This document shows positions 42,285 through 52,048 of a DNA stretch of 64,000 bases, piece after piece. Source of the stretch: Escherichia coli. GTDB lineage: Bacteria > Pseudomonadota > Gammaproteobacteria > Enterobacterales > Enterobacteriaceae. The stretch is taken from contig NZ_AP027764.1 of the NCBI RefSeq assembly GCF_036503815.1, positions 3,038,001-3,102,000 on the forward strand. Direction: 5' to 3'. How positions within the stretch are numbered: position 1 is the stretch's first letter; each line of letters opens with the position of its first letter. Below the pieces are notes generated by a model. The model did no database searches, had not been told where the DNA came from, and saw nothing but the letters and a program-made list of their open reading frames with translations. The translations under genes and the position numbers were made by a program.

Positions 42285-43421
42285 TTAGTACAGCTCGTTT
42301 TCGTTACGGCGGAGAGTTTCTGTTGTCATGCGCCCCCACATTTTGTAGTAGCTCCAGAGAGTGTAGAGCAACACAATGGGCAAAAATATCAGCACGATTA
42401 CCAACATAATGCTCAGCGTCAACTGACTGGAAGTGCTGTCCCACAACGTCAGGCTGGAGATTGGACTCACGCTTGACGGCATGACAAAAGGAAACAGCGT
42501 AATACCTGCCGTGAAAATCACGCCAAATTGCATCAATGATGCCATCAAAAATCCCCAACCCGAGCGACCACGATAAATCGCCATCACCGTCAGCAATGGG
42601 CAGAAGAACCCCAGCAGCGGGAAGATCCACAGAACGGGCGATTCGACGAAATTATTCATCCAGGCACCAGGTAGCACTGCCACCAGTTTCATTAACGGAT
42701 TGGAAGGACCGTTAGCATCCTGGGCGAGCAGTACAAAGCCATCAATACCGACCCACAGCCAGTAACCCGCCAGCAAAAAGCACAGCATCACCAACAGTGC
42801 AGCCCGTTTAGTCGCCAGCTGTGAACGCAGATGAATCACACCAACAGTTTTCAGTTGTAACCAGACGCCACCTTGCAAAATCACCATCCCAAGGCTGAGC
42901 AATCCGCACAATAAAGGGAATGGCGTCAGCAGTTGCCAGAAGCTGCCGAGATACTCCACGCGTAATTGCGGTGTAAAGGCAAACGGCACGCCGAGCAACA
43001 AGTTGCCGAAGGCGATACCGAAGACTACCGGCGGCACCAGACTGCCGATGACCAGTCCGGCATCCCACATTTTACGCCAGCGTGCATCGGCGATTTTTCC
43101 GCGATAATCAAAGGCCAGCGGGCGGAAGAACAGCGAGCACAGCACCAGAATCATCGCCACATAAAAGCCGGAAAACGCCGCTGCATACACTCTGGGCCAG
43201 GCGGCAAATAATGCCCCACCTGCGAGGATTAACCAGACCTGATTGCCTTCCCAGTGCGCGCCAACGCTGTTTATCACTATCCGGCGTTCATCATCATTAC
43301 GCGCCACCAGCGGCAGCAGACAGCCGATCCCCATGTCAAATCCATCGGAGATCATAAAGACCACCAGGATCACGCCAATCAGCAGCCACCAGATGAAGCG
43401 CAATGTTTCATAATCAAACAT
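42285..43421 (-). CDS. appB: Cytochrome bd-II oxidase subunit II AppB
   Basis: 378-residue CydB-family membrane subunit with eight or nine predicted helices. The N-terminus FDYETLRFIWWLLIGVILVV and SDGFDMGIG are hallmarks, as is EGNQVWLILAGGALFAAWP. Pairs with AppC to oxidise quinol and reduce oxygen without pumping protons. 11 nt after appC. Confidence 0.96.
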   Translation of the reverse strand: MFDYETLRFIWWLLIGVILVVFMISDGFDMGIGCLLPLVARNDDERRIVINSVGAHWEGNQVWLILAGGALFAAWPRVYAAAFSGFYVAMILVLCSLFFRPLAFDYRGKIADARWRKMWDAGLVIGSLVPPVVFGIAFGNLLLGVPFAFTPQLRVEYLGSFWQLLTPFPLLCGLLSLGMVILQGGVWLQLKTVGVIHLRSQLATKRAALLVMLCFLLAGYWLWVGIDGFVLLAQDANGPSNPLMKLVAVLPGAWMNNFVESPVLWIFPLLGFFCPLLTVMAIYRGRSGWGFLMASLMQFGVIFTAGITLFPFVMPSSVSPISSLTLWDSTSSQLTLSIMLVIVLIFLPIVLLYTLWSYYKMWGRMTTETLRRNENELY

Positions 43422-43432
43422 GATTTTCTCCT

Positions 43433-44977
43433 TTACCCCTGTTGCTGCGTCGGTTGTTCACTCTGCATCGCGCTCGGCCCCAGACGGGCATATTTCTGCA
43501 TCAGGTAGACTTCGGCGATTAAGAACAGGGTGTAAAGCCCTACGATCATGATCAGTGAGAAAGCCAGTTGTCCTGTGGTTAAAGCGGAGTGCGCGGAGTA
43601 TGTCGGTAAGATGTCCTGTATCGCCCACGGCTGCCGACCAAACTCGGTCATAAACCACCCGGCTTCAATCGCAATCCACGGCAGCGGCAAACTCCAGAGC
43701 GCCATTTTCAGTACCCAGCGATGCTGGTCGATTTTGCCACGCAGCGTCTGGACAAGCGCAATCAGCATCACCAGTAGCAGCAGAGAACCACAGCCCACCA
43801 TGATGCGGAAACTCCAGAATACCGGCGCAACCTGAGGTATCGCGCCACGCATCGCCGCCTGGTACTGTGCAGCTGTGACATGGTTCATATCCGGCGCATA
43901 GCGGGAGAGCAACATGCCGTAACCAAGGTCGCCTTCCAGCTCCCGGAATGCCTGCAACACATGCGGCTCACGATTGCCTTGCGATATTTCCTGCATTAAC
44001 AGCCAGGCCATACGTCCGCGTTGCAAGCGTGGGTAGGTTTCAGCCATCAAATTCTTCAGACCCGGCACGGGTTTATCTAATGAGTGAGTGGCGAGGATCC
44101 CTAGCAGCGCAGGAATTTTGATGGCAAAGGCGTTACGCTCTTGATCCTGTTCCGGCCAGGCAACTACATGGAACGGTGCAGGTGCAGGTTCCGTTTGCCA
44201 CTCCCCTTCCATTGCCGCCAGTTTTACCGGTTGTACTTGCGCGACTTCATACGCAGAACTGTCTCCGAGTTGCAGCGTACCGATAATCGCCAGAGTACCG
44301 AAGACGGAACCGATGGCAAACGAGCGTAATGCAACATCGCGCTCCCGTCCGCGCAGTAAATACCAGGCGCTGATCGCCATAATAAACATGGCCCCGGTCA
44401 CGTAGCCCGCCATTACGGTGTGCACAAATTTCACCTGGCTGACCGGGTTAAAGACCAGCTCGCTGAAGCTGGTCATTTCCATACGAAGGGTGTCGATATC
44501 AAAATGCGCACCGGTCGGGTATTGCATCCAACCGTTGGCATTCAATATCCACAACGCAGAGAGATTTGAACCGAACGCCACCAGCCACGTCACCAGCAGG
44601 TGCTGGTATTTATTCAGCCGTTGCCAGCCGAAGAAGAACAGCCCGACAAAGGTGGATTCGAGGAAGAAGGCCATTAATGCTTCCATCGCCAGCGGTGCGC
44701 CAAAAATATCGCCCACATAGTTGGAATAGAATGACCAGTTAGTACCAAACTGAAACTCCATCGTCAGGCCGGTAGCCACGCCAAGAGCAAAGTTGATACC
44801 GAAGAGCTTACCCCAGAAGCGCGTCATATCGCGGTAGATTGTTTTGCCGGTGACCACGTAAATGGTTTCCATGATAGCCAGCAAAAAAATCAGCCCCAGG
44901 GTAAGGGGTACAAATAAAAAGTGATACAGCGCGGTCAGAGCAAACTGCCAGCGCGATAAATCAATGACATCCCACAT
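43433..44977 (-). CDS. appC: Cytochrome bd-II oxidase subunit I AppC
   Basis: 514-residue CydA-family subunit carrying the haems b558, b595 and d. Family features: SRWQFALTALYHFLFVPLT (His19 ligand region), GYVTGAMFIMAISAWYLLRGR, and the quinol-binding Q-loop region ending before GYGMLLSRY. About nine helices. First gene of the app operon, 134 nt downstream of hyaF; it can be read from hya or from its own promoter in that gap. Confidence 0.96.
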   Translation of the reverse strand: MWDVIDLSRWQFALTALYHFLFVPLTLGLIFLLAIMETIYVVTGKTIYRDMTRFWGKLFGINFALGVATGLTMEFQFGTNWSFYSNYVGDIFGAPLAMEALMAFFLESTFVGLFFFGWQRLNKYQHLLVTWLVAFGSNLSALWILNANGWMQYPTGAHFDIDTLRMEMTSFSELVFNPVSQVKFVHTVMAGYVTGAMFIMAISAWYLLRGRERDVALRSFAIGSVFGTLAIIGTLQLGDSSAYEVAQVQPVKLAAMEGEWQTEPAPAPFHVVAWPEQDQERNAFAIKIPALLGILATHSLDKPVPGLKNLMAETYPRLQRGRMAWLLMQEISQGNREPHVLQAFRELEGDLGYGMLLSRYAPDMNHVTAAQYQAAMRGAIPQVAPVFWSFRIMVGCGSLLLLVMLIALVQTLRGKIDQHRWVLKMALWSLPLPWIAIEAGWFMTEFGRQPWAIQDILPTYSAHSALTTGQLAFSLIMIVGLYTLFLIAEVYLMQKYARLGPSAMQSEQPTQQQG

Positions 44978-45110
44978 GCGTACTCCTGTAGGCGAAGAGA
45001 GAAAAATAACCCGTTAATGGTAGATCTCCCTCTTTATCCTGAAACTCTACGACCAGAGGTATTCGCCGATTGCGATATTCATAAGCCTGAAAGCGATACT
45101 TACCGTCTTT

Positions 45111-45968
45111 TTACGTCGGTGCACCTTCCGCCAGCCACTGACATACCTCGCTAAGCCGCTGCGCAGAGTCGACCAAATCTTCTGGCGCTGCCAGCACCAC
45201 TTCCGGTATTGGGCAGATTTCATAACTCTCAAGTAACGGGCCTTTTAAGGTGTCCGTACAGCGTAAATGCCAGACATGCCGCAGGCCGGTCGCGTTGATA
45301 TAGCTCTCGCCGTAGCCAATGGTGCGAATCTGAATATTTCCCGGCCCACAGAGACGTGAGAGAAAAAGCCGATCAGCCTCGCTGATAGGTAATTGCGTCA
45401 GATTAATGCTGTGCGGCTGCGCGTCAGGATTACGTACATGTGCCAGTAATTCATGAGCCAGCGGTAGGCCATTCATCAGGCCATCAATGGGCGGCGGTAA
45501 CAGAGAATCTGTCGGCAAGACGTTTTGCGTTGCCGCCTGCCACAATGCCAGCGGCGCGCAGCCAGCCTCCAGTTTGTCCTCCAGCAACTGTTCGCCGCAA
45601 CGTCTGCGCACCCGCCATAATCCGCAGAAGATCGCCTCCTGTATTTCACTTTCACTGTCGTCAGCCTGCTGAATGCGCACTGACACTTCCCCTTCCCCGA
45701 GAAGCGTATTGATAAAGTGACGATCGTCGGCGTTGAGATTGAACAGATCGACTGCCAGCACCTCGCCCAGCGGCGGCTGGCGCTCGCTTAGTTGATGTTG
45801 CAACTCGTTTAATAGCGCAATCACCTGCGGGCTATGCACACACTGTTCCAGGGCAGCCATGCTCGGTTCATCATTCACCTGACAGGTAATCGGCAGTGGA
45901 TTCATGCTAAAACTATCATCATCAGGCTGCGTTCCTGGCCCCAGCAGATGGAAAAAAGTTTCGCTCAT
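45111..45968 (-). CDS. hyaF: Hydrogenase-1 maturation protein HyaF
   Basis: 285 residues, HupH/HyaF family; assists processing of the hydrogenase-1 small subunit. Two related halves are visible by the repeated pattern VDLFNLNADDRHFINTLLGEGEV and INLTQLPISEADRLFLSRLCGPG, each followed by an E/Y-x-IxxTG..W segment. Start at MSETFFH overlaps the hyaE stop by 4 nt. Confidence 0.94.
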   Translation of the reverse strand: MSETFFHLLGPGTQPDDDSFSMNPLPITCQVNDEPSMAALEQCVHSPQVIALLNELQHQLSERQPPLGEVLAVDLFNLNADDRHFINTLLGEGEVSVRIQQADDSESEIQEAIFCGLWRVRRRCGEQLLEDKLEAGCAPLALWQAATQNVLPTDSLLPPPIDGLMNGLPLAHELLAHVRNPDAQPHSINLTQLPISEADRLFLSRLCGPGNIQIRTIGYGESYINATGLRHVWHLRCTDTLKGPLLESYEICPIPEVVLAAPEDLVDSAQRLSEVCQWLAEGAPT

Positions 45969-46363
45969 GAGGCACGCTCCTGTTGCGGTTCGACAAGCCC
46001 GCGCATCAGGTTTATCAGTTCCGCCCACGGGTGAATACCATTCAGCACGCCGCGATAGCTACCACCGGTAAACACCAGTGTGGCGGGAAAACGAAATACG
46101 CCAAAACGATCACCGATGGCTTCGCTTTGCTCAAGGTCGGCAATCGCTACCTGCCATGTATAATCAGGAAACTCGCGCAGTAATTCGCCAATCATTACCG
46201 GATTATCGCTGACCTCTGGCGTGCGTTTCAGGTCACTGCTTAATAACACCACACCGTCTGGCGCTTGCGTAAGCCAGTCGTCAAGACGGGATTCACTGAT
46301 CGGCGTCCAGCCGCGCGCCAGCATACGTTGCCACAACGCATCAAATGGCGTGTCGTTGCTCAT
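45965..46363 (-). CDS. hyaE: Hydrogenase-1 chaperone HyaE
   Basis: 132-residue thioredoxin-fold protein lacking the redox CxxC. Known to bind the Tat signal of HyaA as a proof-reading chaperone. The central VAIADLEQSEAIGDRFGVFRFPATLVF is the thioredoxin beta-alpha-beta-cisPro region. Overlaps neighbours by 4 nt on both sides. Confidence 0.95.
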   Translation of the reverse strand: MSNDTPFDALWQRMLARGWTPISESRLDDWLTQAPDGVVLLSSDLKRTPEVSDNPVMIGELLREFPDYTWQVAIADLEQSEAIGDRFGVFRFPATLVFTGGSYRGVLNGIHPWAELINLMRGLVEPQQERAS

Positions 46364-46947
46364 TCCTGCTCCTCCAGCGTCATCCGGTACTGGCGCAAGC
46401 GAACGCCTTCGTAGTTTTCCATCGACAGACAGTCATAATTGAGACAGCGCGATTCATTAGCCGGTTGCGGCTCAATTCCCCACGCAGCCAGTTGCGCCAG
46501 CGCCCCCTGTTCCGCGGCGGGCAGTTGCTCCCGAGCCAGTTCGCTCAGGCTACCGCCGTAGTCGTCGAGCATCGCGGGTTGCAGGCCGACGAGGGCAATA
46601 TGTGCTGGCAGATTTCCGCGGATATCTGCCAGCGCCAGTACTTCGGAGAAACTGTTCTGGTGCAGGCTCATTTTCTTCGCGCTGAGATAGGCCGGAATGC
46701 GTTCTCCGGCATACGTTCGTAGCGTTCCGGGTTCCAGCCCGTAATCAATGGCGTCGAGAATCAGCAAGTGGCTGGCGCTTTCGACATACCCCAGCAAGTT
46801 CAGTCCCTGAGTGCCGCCATCAACAATCTCGACTTCATCGGGCCAGTGGTAATGGGCATACAACCGTTCCGCCACCCGCACGCCGAAGCCTTCATCGGCC
46901 CACAGCAGATTGCCCAGCCCCATTACCACCACGCGTTGCTCGCTCAT
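46360..46947 (-). CDS. hyaD: Hydrogenase-1 maturation endopeptidase HyaD
   Basis: 195-residue nickel-dependent protease that removes the C-terminal extension of HyaB. Signature GLGNLLWADEGFGVRVAE (metal-binding Glu), LLILDAIDYG (Asp) and MSLHQNSFSEVLALAD (His) are present. In-operon overlap of 4 nt with hyaC and hyaE. Confidence 0.96.
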   Translation of the reverse strand: MSEQRVVVMGLGNLLWADEGFGVRVAERLYAHYHWPDEVEIVDGGTQGLNLLGYVESASHLLILDAIDYGLEPGTLRTYAGERIPAYLSAKKMSLHQNSFSEVLALADIRGNLPAHIALVGLQPAMLDDYGGSLSELAREQLPAAEQGALAQLAAWGIEPQPANESRCLNYDCLSMENYEGVRLRQYRMTLEEQE

Positions 46948-47651
46948 GAACGCTCCTTGTTACTTATTTTGCCAAATTTGTGGCTACGGTAGCCGTTGAC
47001 CATGGTGGAGATCACTGTGTCGTCGGACATGATGTCTTCACGCAGCGCCATGTAGACATGACCGATAACAAACGCGCCAATCAGCCACATCCCCAGCCGA
47101 TGCCAGCTGTGAATGTCCATTGAGTTGCCGCCCGTCCAGTAGAAAAATTCCACCACATAACGGAACGGCGCAAAAATAGCGTACTGACTATGTTCGCTGT
47201 ACAGCGCAAAGCCGGTGACGATCATAAATACCGACATCAGGAAATAGCCGAACATCGCCGCCTGGGCGATGGGGTTATGACCTATATCGGCACTCGGACG
47301 TTTTGCCAGAAACAGATACCAACGGATTTCATACCACACGCCCTGCCACCAGCTTTTACGCCATACCGGCACGATAAACAGCTCGCGTGAGTAGCGATTG
47401 CCGACAAAAGCCCAGTAGATCCGCATCAGCAAGACCACGGTAAAAACCATCCCGGCGCTGAAGTGAATTAACCTGATGTAGCCCATATAAAACAGATACG
47501 TCGCCTCACCGCTGACCGAAGGCAGCGGCTTGCCGATAAAGTAACCGGTGACCATCAACACCGCCATGCATAACACCGTCAGCCAGTGCCATATCCGCAC
47601 GGGTGCTTCAAAGACATAGTGACTGACAACGTTGTCGCTTTTCTGTTGCAT
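46944..47651 (-). CDS. hyaC: Hydrogenase-1 b-type cytochrome HyaC
   Basis: 235-residue inner-membrane dihaem cytochrome b anchoring hydrogenase 1 and passing electrons to the quinone pool. Four hydrophobic helices with His ligands in YVFEAPVRIWHWLTVLCM, YIRLIHFSAGMVFTV and DIHSWHRLGMWLIG. 18 nt after hyaB. Confidence 0.96.
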   Translation of the reverse strand: MQQKSDNVVSHYVFEAPVRIWHWLTVLCMAVLMVTGYFIGKPLPSVSGEATYLFYMGYIRLIHFSAGMVFTVVLLMRIYWAFVGNRYSRELFIVPVWRKSWWQGVWYEIRWYLFLAKRPSADIGHNPIAQAAMFGYFLMSVFMIVTGFALYSEHSQYAIFAPFRYVVEFFYWTGGNSMDIHSWHRLGMWLIGAFVIGHVYMALREDIMSDDTVISTMVNGYRSHKFGKISNKERS

Positions 47652-47669
47652 GATGATTCTCCTTCGCTG

Positions 47670-49463
47670 TTAACGCACCTGCACGGAGATCAGCTCGCTA
47701 CCGTCGTCGCCCAGCACGTGTGTTGAACAGGCGAGGCACGGGTCAAAGCTGTGCAGAGTACGCAGGATCTCCAGCGGTTGCTCGGGGATCGCCATTTTGG
47801 TGTTCATCAGCGCGGCTTCATAAGCGCCAATTTGCCCTTTGGGGTCGCGCGGGCTGGCGTTCCAGGTGGTCGGCACCACGCACTGGTAGAGATCTATCTT
47901 GCCATCGCGAATGGCAGCCCAGTGGCCTAACGCCCCGCGCGGCGCTTCGGTAAAACCGACACCACGGCACTCTGTCGGCCAGGTTGCAGGTTCCCATTTT
48001 TCAGTGGAGGCGGTGGCAAGATTGCCGTTTTTCAGGTTGGTCATCAGCTTGTCGAAGAAGTATTGCAACTTACCTGCGGCCCACTGCGCTTCGTGCGCGC
48101 GGCACAAAATGCGGCCCAACGTTGACTGGATGCCGGAAAGCGGCAGGTTCAACGCCGACATCATGCGATCGACCGACTCAACGGTCGCAGCATCGCCTTT
48201 GTGATAAGCGATCAATGTGCGTGCCAGCGGCCCCACTTCCATCGCGTTACCGCGCCAGCGTGGCGCTTTGATCCACGAGTAGCGTTCCTGTTCATTCAGC
48301 TGCTGAATGTTGGTATCGCTGCCTTTGACATCGCCGGGGTTGTACCACGGGTCGGTAATACCATCGAACGGATGACGCCCGACCTGATCGTTGGGATAAC
48401 GATACCAGGCGTGATCGACAAATTCCTGCACTTGTTGCGGATCGACTAAATCCACTGGCAGCACATTTTTGAAGTCGCCGTTGATCACCGCGCCGCCAGG
48501 CATTAGCAGACTTTTCTCGCCAAAGTCGTTGGCAATATCCGGGAACGCCCCGTAACTGAGGACACATTTATCAGAAAGACCAGTGCCGATTTCGCTCCAC
48601 GGTTTGTTGAATTGACCGATGGCTAAAGCGTCGGGGATCATCACGTTATTAATGAAATCCGCCGTGCGGGTAATGATCGACTGCACCAGATTCAGGCGCT
48701 CCATATTGACCGCCCCGACCGCGCCACTTTCGTCAATGTTGATAGCGCACGGCATCCCGCCAACAATCCAGTTTGGATGTGGGTTTTTACCACCAAAGAC
48801 CGCGTGGATTTTGACAATTTCACGCTGGAAATCGAGAGCTTCAAGATAGTGAGCAAAGCCCATCAAGTTGGCTTCTGGCGGCAGTTTGTACTGCGGGTGC
48901 CCCCAGTAACCGTTACGGAAGATCCCCAACTGGCCGCCTTCAACGAATTTCTTCAGGCGGTTTTGTACGTCGAAGAAATAGCCAGGTGATGATTTCGGCC
49001 ATGAGGAGAGACTTTGCGCCAGTTCGGAGGTTTTCCGCGGATCGGCTTTCAGCGCATCTAACACATCGATCCAGTCCATCCCGGCAAGCTGATAAAAGTG
49101 CACCAGATGATCGTGGCACCAGAGCGTCGCCAGCATAATGTTGCGGATGATATTAGCGTTGTCCGGCACTTTAATGCCGATAGCATCTTCGATGGCATAG
49201 ACCGAAGCCAGAGCGTGTACGCCGGTACAGACGCCGCAGATACGTTCAACGAACGCCCACGCATCGCGTGGATCACGGCCTTGCAGGATGATCTCCAGCC
49301 CGCGAAACATTGTGCCGCAGGAGACGGCATTGGTGATCACATTCTGATCGTTAATATTCACTTCACAGCGCATGTGGCCTTCAATGCGCGTAATCGGGTC
49401 GACCACCAGGCGGCGTCCGGCATTATTGATGGTGTATCCTTGAGTTTCGTACTGAGTGCTCAT
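47670..49463 (-). CDS. hyaB: Hydrogenase-1 large subunit HyaB
   Basis: 597-residue NiFe catalytic subunit. N-terminal RICGVCTGVH and C-terminal DPCLACSTH supply the four Cys ligands of the NiFe site. The last 15 residues after His (VLGDDGSELISVQVR) are the extension cut off by HyaD. Exported in complex with HyaA. Overlaps hyaA by 4 nt. Confidence 0.97.
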   Translation of the reverse strand: MSTQYETQGYTINNAGRRLVVDPITRIEGHMRCEVNINDQNVITNAVSCGTMFRGLEIILQGRDPRDAWAFVERICGVCTGVHALASVYAIEDAIGIKVPDNANIIRNIMLATLWCHDHLVHFYQLAGMDWIDVLDALKADPRKTSELAQSLSSWPKSSPGYFFDVQNRLKKFVEGGQLGIFRNGYWGHPQYKLPPEANLMGFAHYLEALDFQREIVKIHAVFGGKNPHPNWIVGGMPCAINIDESGAVGAVNMERLNLVQSIITRTADFINNVMIPDALAIGQFNKPWSEIGTGLSDKCVLSYGAFPDIANDFGEKSLLMPGGAVINGDFKNVLPVDLVDPQQVQEFVDHAWYRYPNDQVGRHPFDGITDPWYNPGDVKGSDTNIQQLNEQERYSWIKAPRWRGNAMEVGPLARTLIAYHKGDAATVESVDRMMSALNLPLSGIQSTLGRILCRAHEAQWAAGKLQYFFDKLMTNLKNGNLATASTEKWEPATWPTECRGVGFTEAPRGALGHWAAIRDGKIDLYQCVVPTTWNASPRDPKGQIGAYEAALMNTKMAIPEQPLEILRTLHSFDPCLACSTHVLGDDGSELISVQVR

Positions 49464-50578
49464 GCCTGTTTATCCTCATTGCCTGGCTGTTGTTCGGTTT
49501 CTGTAGGTTGCTGGTTATGACGTCTGCGCTGGTCAACGGCGCTGGCGACTGCGTGCACACCAACAGCCGCTGCCACCACGCCAAGCGCGGTTAAACCGAC
49601 GGTGTCGGCGGTGGAATGAGTTCCCATTTGCGGAATATCGACCACGCGACTGTAGAACGAACCGCGATCCCAGAAACCATTTTCCGCACAGCCCAGGCAG
49701 CCGTGACCAGACTGGATTGGGAAAGAAACGCCATCGTTCCAGCGTGTGGAGGAACAGGCGTTATAGGTGGTAGGCCCTTTGCAGCCCATTTTGTACAGAC
49801 AGTAACCTTTACGGGCAGCGTCATCATCCCAGCTCTGCACGAACTCTCCGGCGTCGAAGTGGGCGCGGCGATAGCATTTATCGTGGATACGTTGACCATA
49901 GAACATCAGTGGACGGCCCATTCTGTCGACATCCGGCAAGCGATCAAAGGTCACCATGTAGGTAATGATGGCGCTCATCACATCCGGGATCGGCGGGCAG
50001 CCCGGCACTTTAATGATCGGTTTGTCGGTGATCACTTTGTCGATTGGTGTGGCCTGCGTTGGATTGGGCCGCGCGGCCTGCACGCAGCCCCAGGACGCGC
50101 AGGTTCCCCAGGCGATAATCGCACTGGCTCCGGCGGCGGCGCGTTTGAGTTTTTCAATAAACGGTCGACCACTGCTGATACAGAACATCCCCTGCTCGCC
50201 CAGCGGTGGATTACCTTCTACTGCGAGGATATATTTGCCATTGTATTGCGTGATGATGTCTTCAAAGACTTCTTCCGCCTGGGTTCCGGCAGCAGCCATC
50301 AAGGTATCGTCGTAATCGAGGGAAATCAGGGAAAGGATGACGTCCTTCGCCAGTGGGTGAGCGGAGCGGATAAAAGATTCGGTACAGCAGGTGCATTCAA
50401 GACCGTGGATCCACACCACAGGAATGCGCGGTTTATTCTCCAGCGCCCAGGCAATCTTCGGAGCCATTCCCGCGCCTAATCCCAGCGAGGTGGCAGCCAG
50501 ACTGCAATATTTGAGAAAGCTGCGCCGGGTAACGCCCTGACGCCGCATGGCCTGGTAAAATGTTTCCTCATTATTCAT
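49460..50578 (-). CDS. hyaA: Hydrogenase-1 small subunit HyaA
   Basis: 372-residue iron-sulphur subunit of an oxygen-tolerant NiFe hydrogenase. Tat signal (TRRSFLKYCSLAA) in the first 45 residues. The proximal cluster region GLECTCCTES contains the extra Cys typical of oxygen tolerance. Distal and medial cluster Cys lie in CYRRAHFDAGEF, CLYKMGCKGP and CLGCAENGFWD. C-terminal membrane anchor near 320-345 (VGLTALGVVAAAVGVHAVAS). Start at MNNEE, nine codons after another in-frame ATG, gives the recalled length. Confidence 0.96.
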   Translation of the reverse strand: MNNEETFYQAMRRQGVTRRSFLKYCSLAATSLGLGAGMAPKIAWALENKPRIPVVWIHGLECTCCTESFIRSAHPLAKDVILSLISLDYDDTLMAAAGTQAEEVFEDIITQYNGKYILAVEGNPPLGEQGMFCISSGRPFIEKLKRAAAGASAIIAWGTCASWGCVQAARPNPTQATPIDKVITDKPIIKVPGCPPIPDVMSAIITYMVTFDRLPDVDRMGRPLMFYGQRIHDKCYRRAHFDAGEFVQSWDDDAARKGYCLYKMGCKGPTTYNACSSTRWNDGVSFPIQSGHGCLGCAENGFWDRGSFYSRVVDIPQMGTHSTADTVGLTALGVVAAAVGVHAVASAVDQRRRHNQQPTETEQQPGNEDKQA

Positions 50579-50963
50579 ATCGCACGTCTCTTCTCCTTGC
50601 GACACCGGCAGGACACCGGGCGCTTATGGTCGGCAAGCGACGTCCCTGTAGCAAGGCAAACCATCGCTTCACGTGAGATGCTGAAAACGAAAGCTCATCC
50701 TTCTGCACTGGCGCACGTCGCCAGAAAGTATCGTTAATAAAGCGTAGTGAAACTTTTGCACGAAACAATACAAACTGTGTGGATTTATCTTTTAGCGATA
50801 AAAATGGACCTATTTTTCTTTTTGCCGGGCAGTGGGGATGTTTAGCCGGTTGCTAAACGAGTAAAAGAGAAGGAATTCATGGTGATGAAATGATCAAACT
50901 GCTGTTATTTCACGCTATCAATGCGGTTTTGGCTGTTTTTCAGGCAAACGAACAAATTAGGGG
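50579..50963. promoter_or_regulatory. hyaA upstream region
   Basis: 385 bp without a gene between hyaA and the serT promoter. It must hold the hya promoter (known control by ArcA, AppY, NarL/P and IscR). AT-rich block at 50760-50830. I cannot assign individual sites with confidence. Confidence 0.5.
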
Positions 50964-50992
50964 TTTACACGCCGCATCGGGATGTTTATAGT
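50964..50992 (+). promoter_or_regulatory. serT promoter
   Basis: TTTACA, 17 nt, TATAGT, followed by a GCGCGTC discriminator typical of stringently controlled tRNA promoters, 12 nt before the mature tRNA. Confidence 0.85.
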
Positions 50993-51004
50993 GCGCGTCA
51001 TTCC

Positions 51005-51092
51005 GGAAGTGTGGCCGAGCGGTTGAAGGCACCGGTCTTGAAAACCGGCGACCCGAAAGGGTTCCAGAGTTCGAATCTCTGCGCTTCCGCCA
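51005..51092 (+). tRNA. serT: tRNA-Ser (UGA)
   Basis: 88 nt with acceptor stem GGAAGTG/CGCTTCC, discriminator G, encoded CCA, a long variable arm (GCGACCCGAAAGGGTTCC region) of class II tRNA-Ser, T arm GTTCGAATC, and anticodon TGA in the loop CTTGAAA. Reads UCA and related codons; essential in E. coli. Confidence 0.98.
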
Positions 51093-51100
51093 AATAAGAT

Positions 51101-51131
51101 AAGGGGTTAGCTAAATGCTAACCCCTTTTTC
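51101..51131 (+). terminator. serT terminator
   Basis: AAGGGGTTAGC-TAAAT-GCTAACCCCTT perfect 11-bp stem followed by T run. Confidence 0.95.
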
Positions 51132-51298
51132 TTTTGCCTGTCGAAATTCTCAGGGCGTTATATTTGCTTAATGACCTGATAATCCACTGTTAAACCTGTT
51201 CCAGATCAAATGCGTAAAGATGGGTAAAACTTCTGGGTGCCCTTACGCATTATCATTATGCTGCTTAATTAATTACATCTGTCATAGAGAGTGACTCA

Positions 51299-51958
51299 AT
51301 GGATCGTATTGTTAGTTCTTCACATGACCGTACATCGCTGCTTAGCACCCATAAGGTGCTGCGTAATACCTATTTTCTGCTGAGCCTGACGCTGGCCTTT
51401 TCGGCGATTACCGCAACTGCCAGTACGGTGCTGATGCTGCCATCTCCGGGTCTGATTCTGACGCTGGTGGGTATGTATGGTTTGATGTTCCTGACCTATA
51501 AAACGGCGAATAAGCCGACCGGAATTATCTCCGCATTCGCCTTTACCGGTTTTCTGGGTTATATCCTCGGACCAATTCTGAATACCTATCTGTCTGCCGG
51601 AATGGGTGACGTAATCGCTATGGCACTGGGCGGAACGGCGTTAGTGTTCTTCTGCTGCTCTGCGTATGTGCTGACCACCCGCAAAGATATGTCGTTCCTT
51701 GGCGGTATGCTGATGGCGGGTATTGTGGTGGTGCTGATTGGTATGGTTGCTAATATCTTCCTGCAGCTGCCTGCCCTGCATCTGGCGATCAGCGCGGTCT
51801 TCATTCTGATCTCCTCTGGCGCTATCTTGTTTGAAACCAGCAACATCATTCATGGCGGTGAAACGAACTATATTCGTGCCACGGTTAGCCTGTATGTTTC
51901 GCTGTACAACATCTTCGTCAGCCTGCTGAGCATTCTGGGCTTCGCCAGCCGCGATTAA
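51299..51958 (+). CDS. yccA: FtsH modulator YccA (Bax inhibitor-1 family)
   Basis: 219-residue inner-membrane protein with seven predicted helices, BI-1/TMBIM family. Substrate and inhibitor of the FtsH protease; protects SecY when translocons jam. Hydrophilic cytosolic N-terminus (about 1-28) is needed for FtsH degradation. Stands alone; GAGAGTGACTCA precedes the ATG. Confidence 0.95.
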   Translation: MDRIVSSSHDRTSLLSTHKVLRNTYFLLSLTLAFSAITATASTVLMLPSPGLILTLVGMYGLMFLTYKTANKPTGIISAFAFTGFLGYILGPILNTYLSAGMGDVIAMALGGTALVFFCCSAYVLTTRKDMSFLGGMLMAGIVVVLIGMVANIFLQLPALHLAISAVFILISSGAILFETSNIIHGGETNYIRATVSLYVSLYNIFVSLLSILGFASRD

Positions 51959-52048
51959 TCTCACCCGCTAACACTTTCATAGCCTCGCTTTATGCGGGGC
52001 TTTGTTTTTTGTTACACTGCCGCCAGTCTGATTAAGGTAGTAATAATT

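Noticed and set aside
49616..50479. 287-codon open frame on the plus strand opposite hyaA
   Set aside because: Antisense shadow of a highly conserved hydrogenase gene; codon pattern follows the minus-strand gene.
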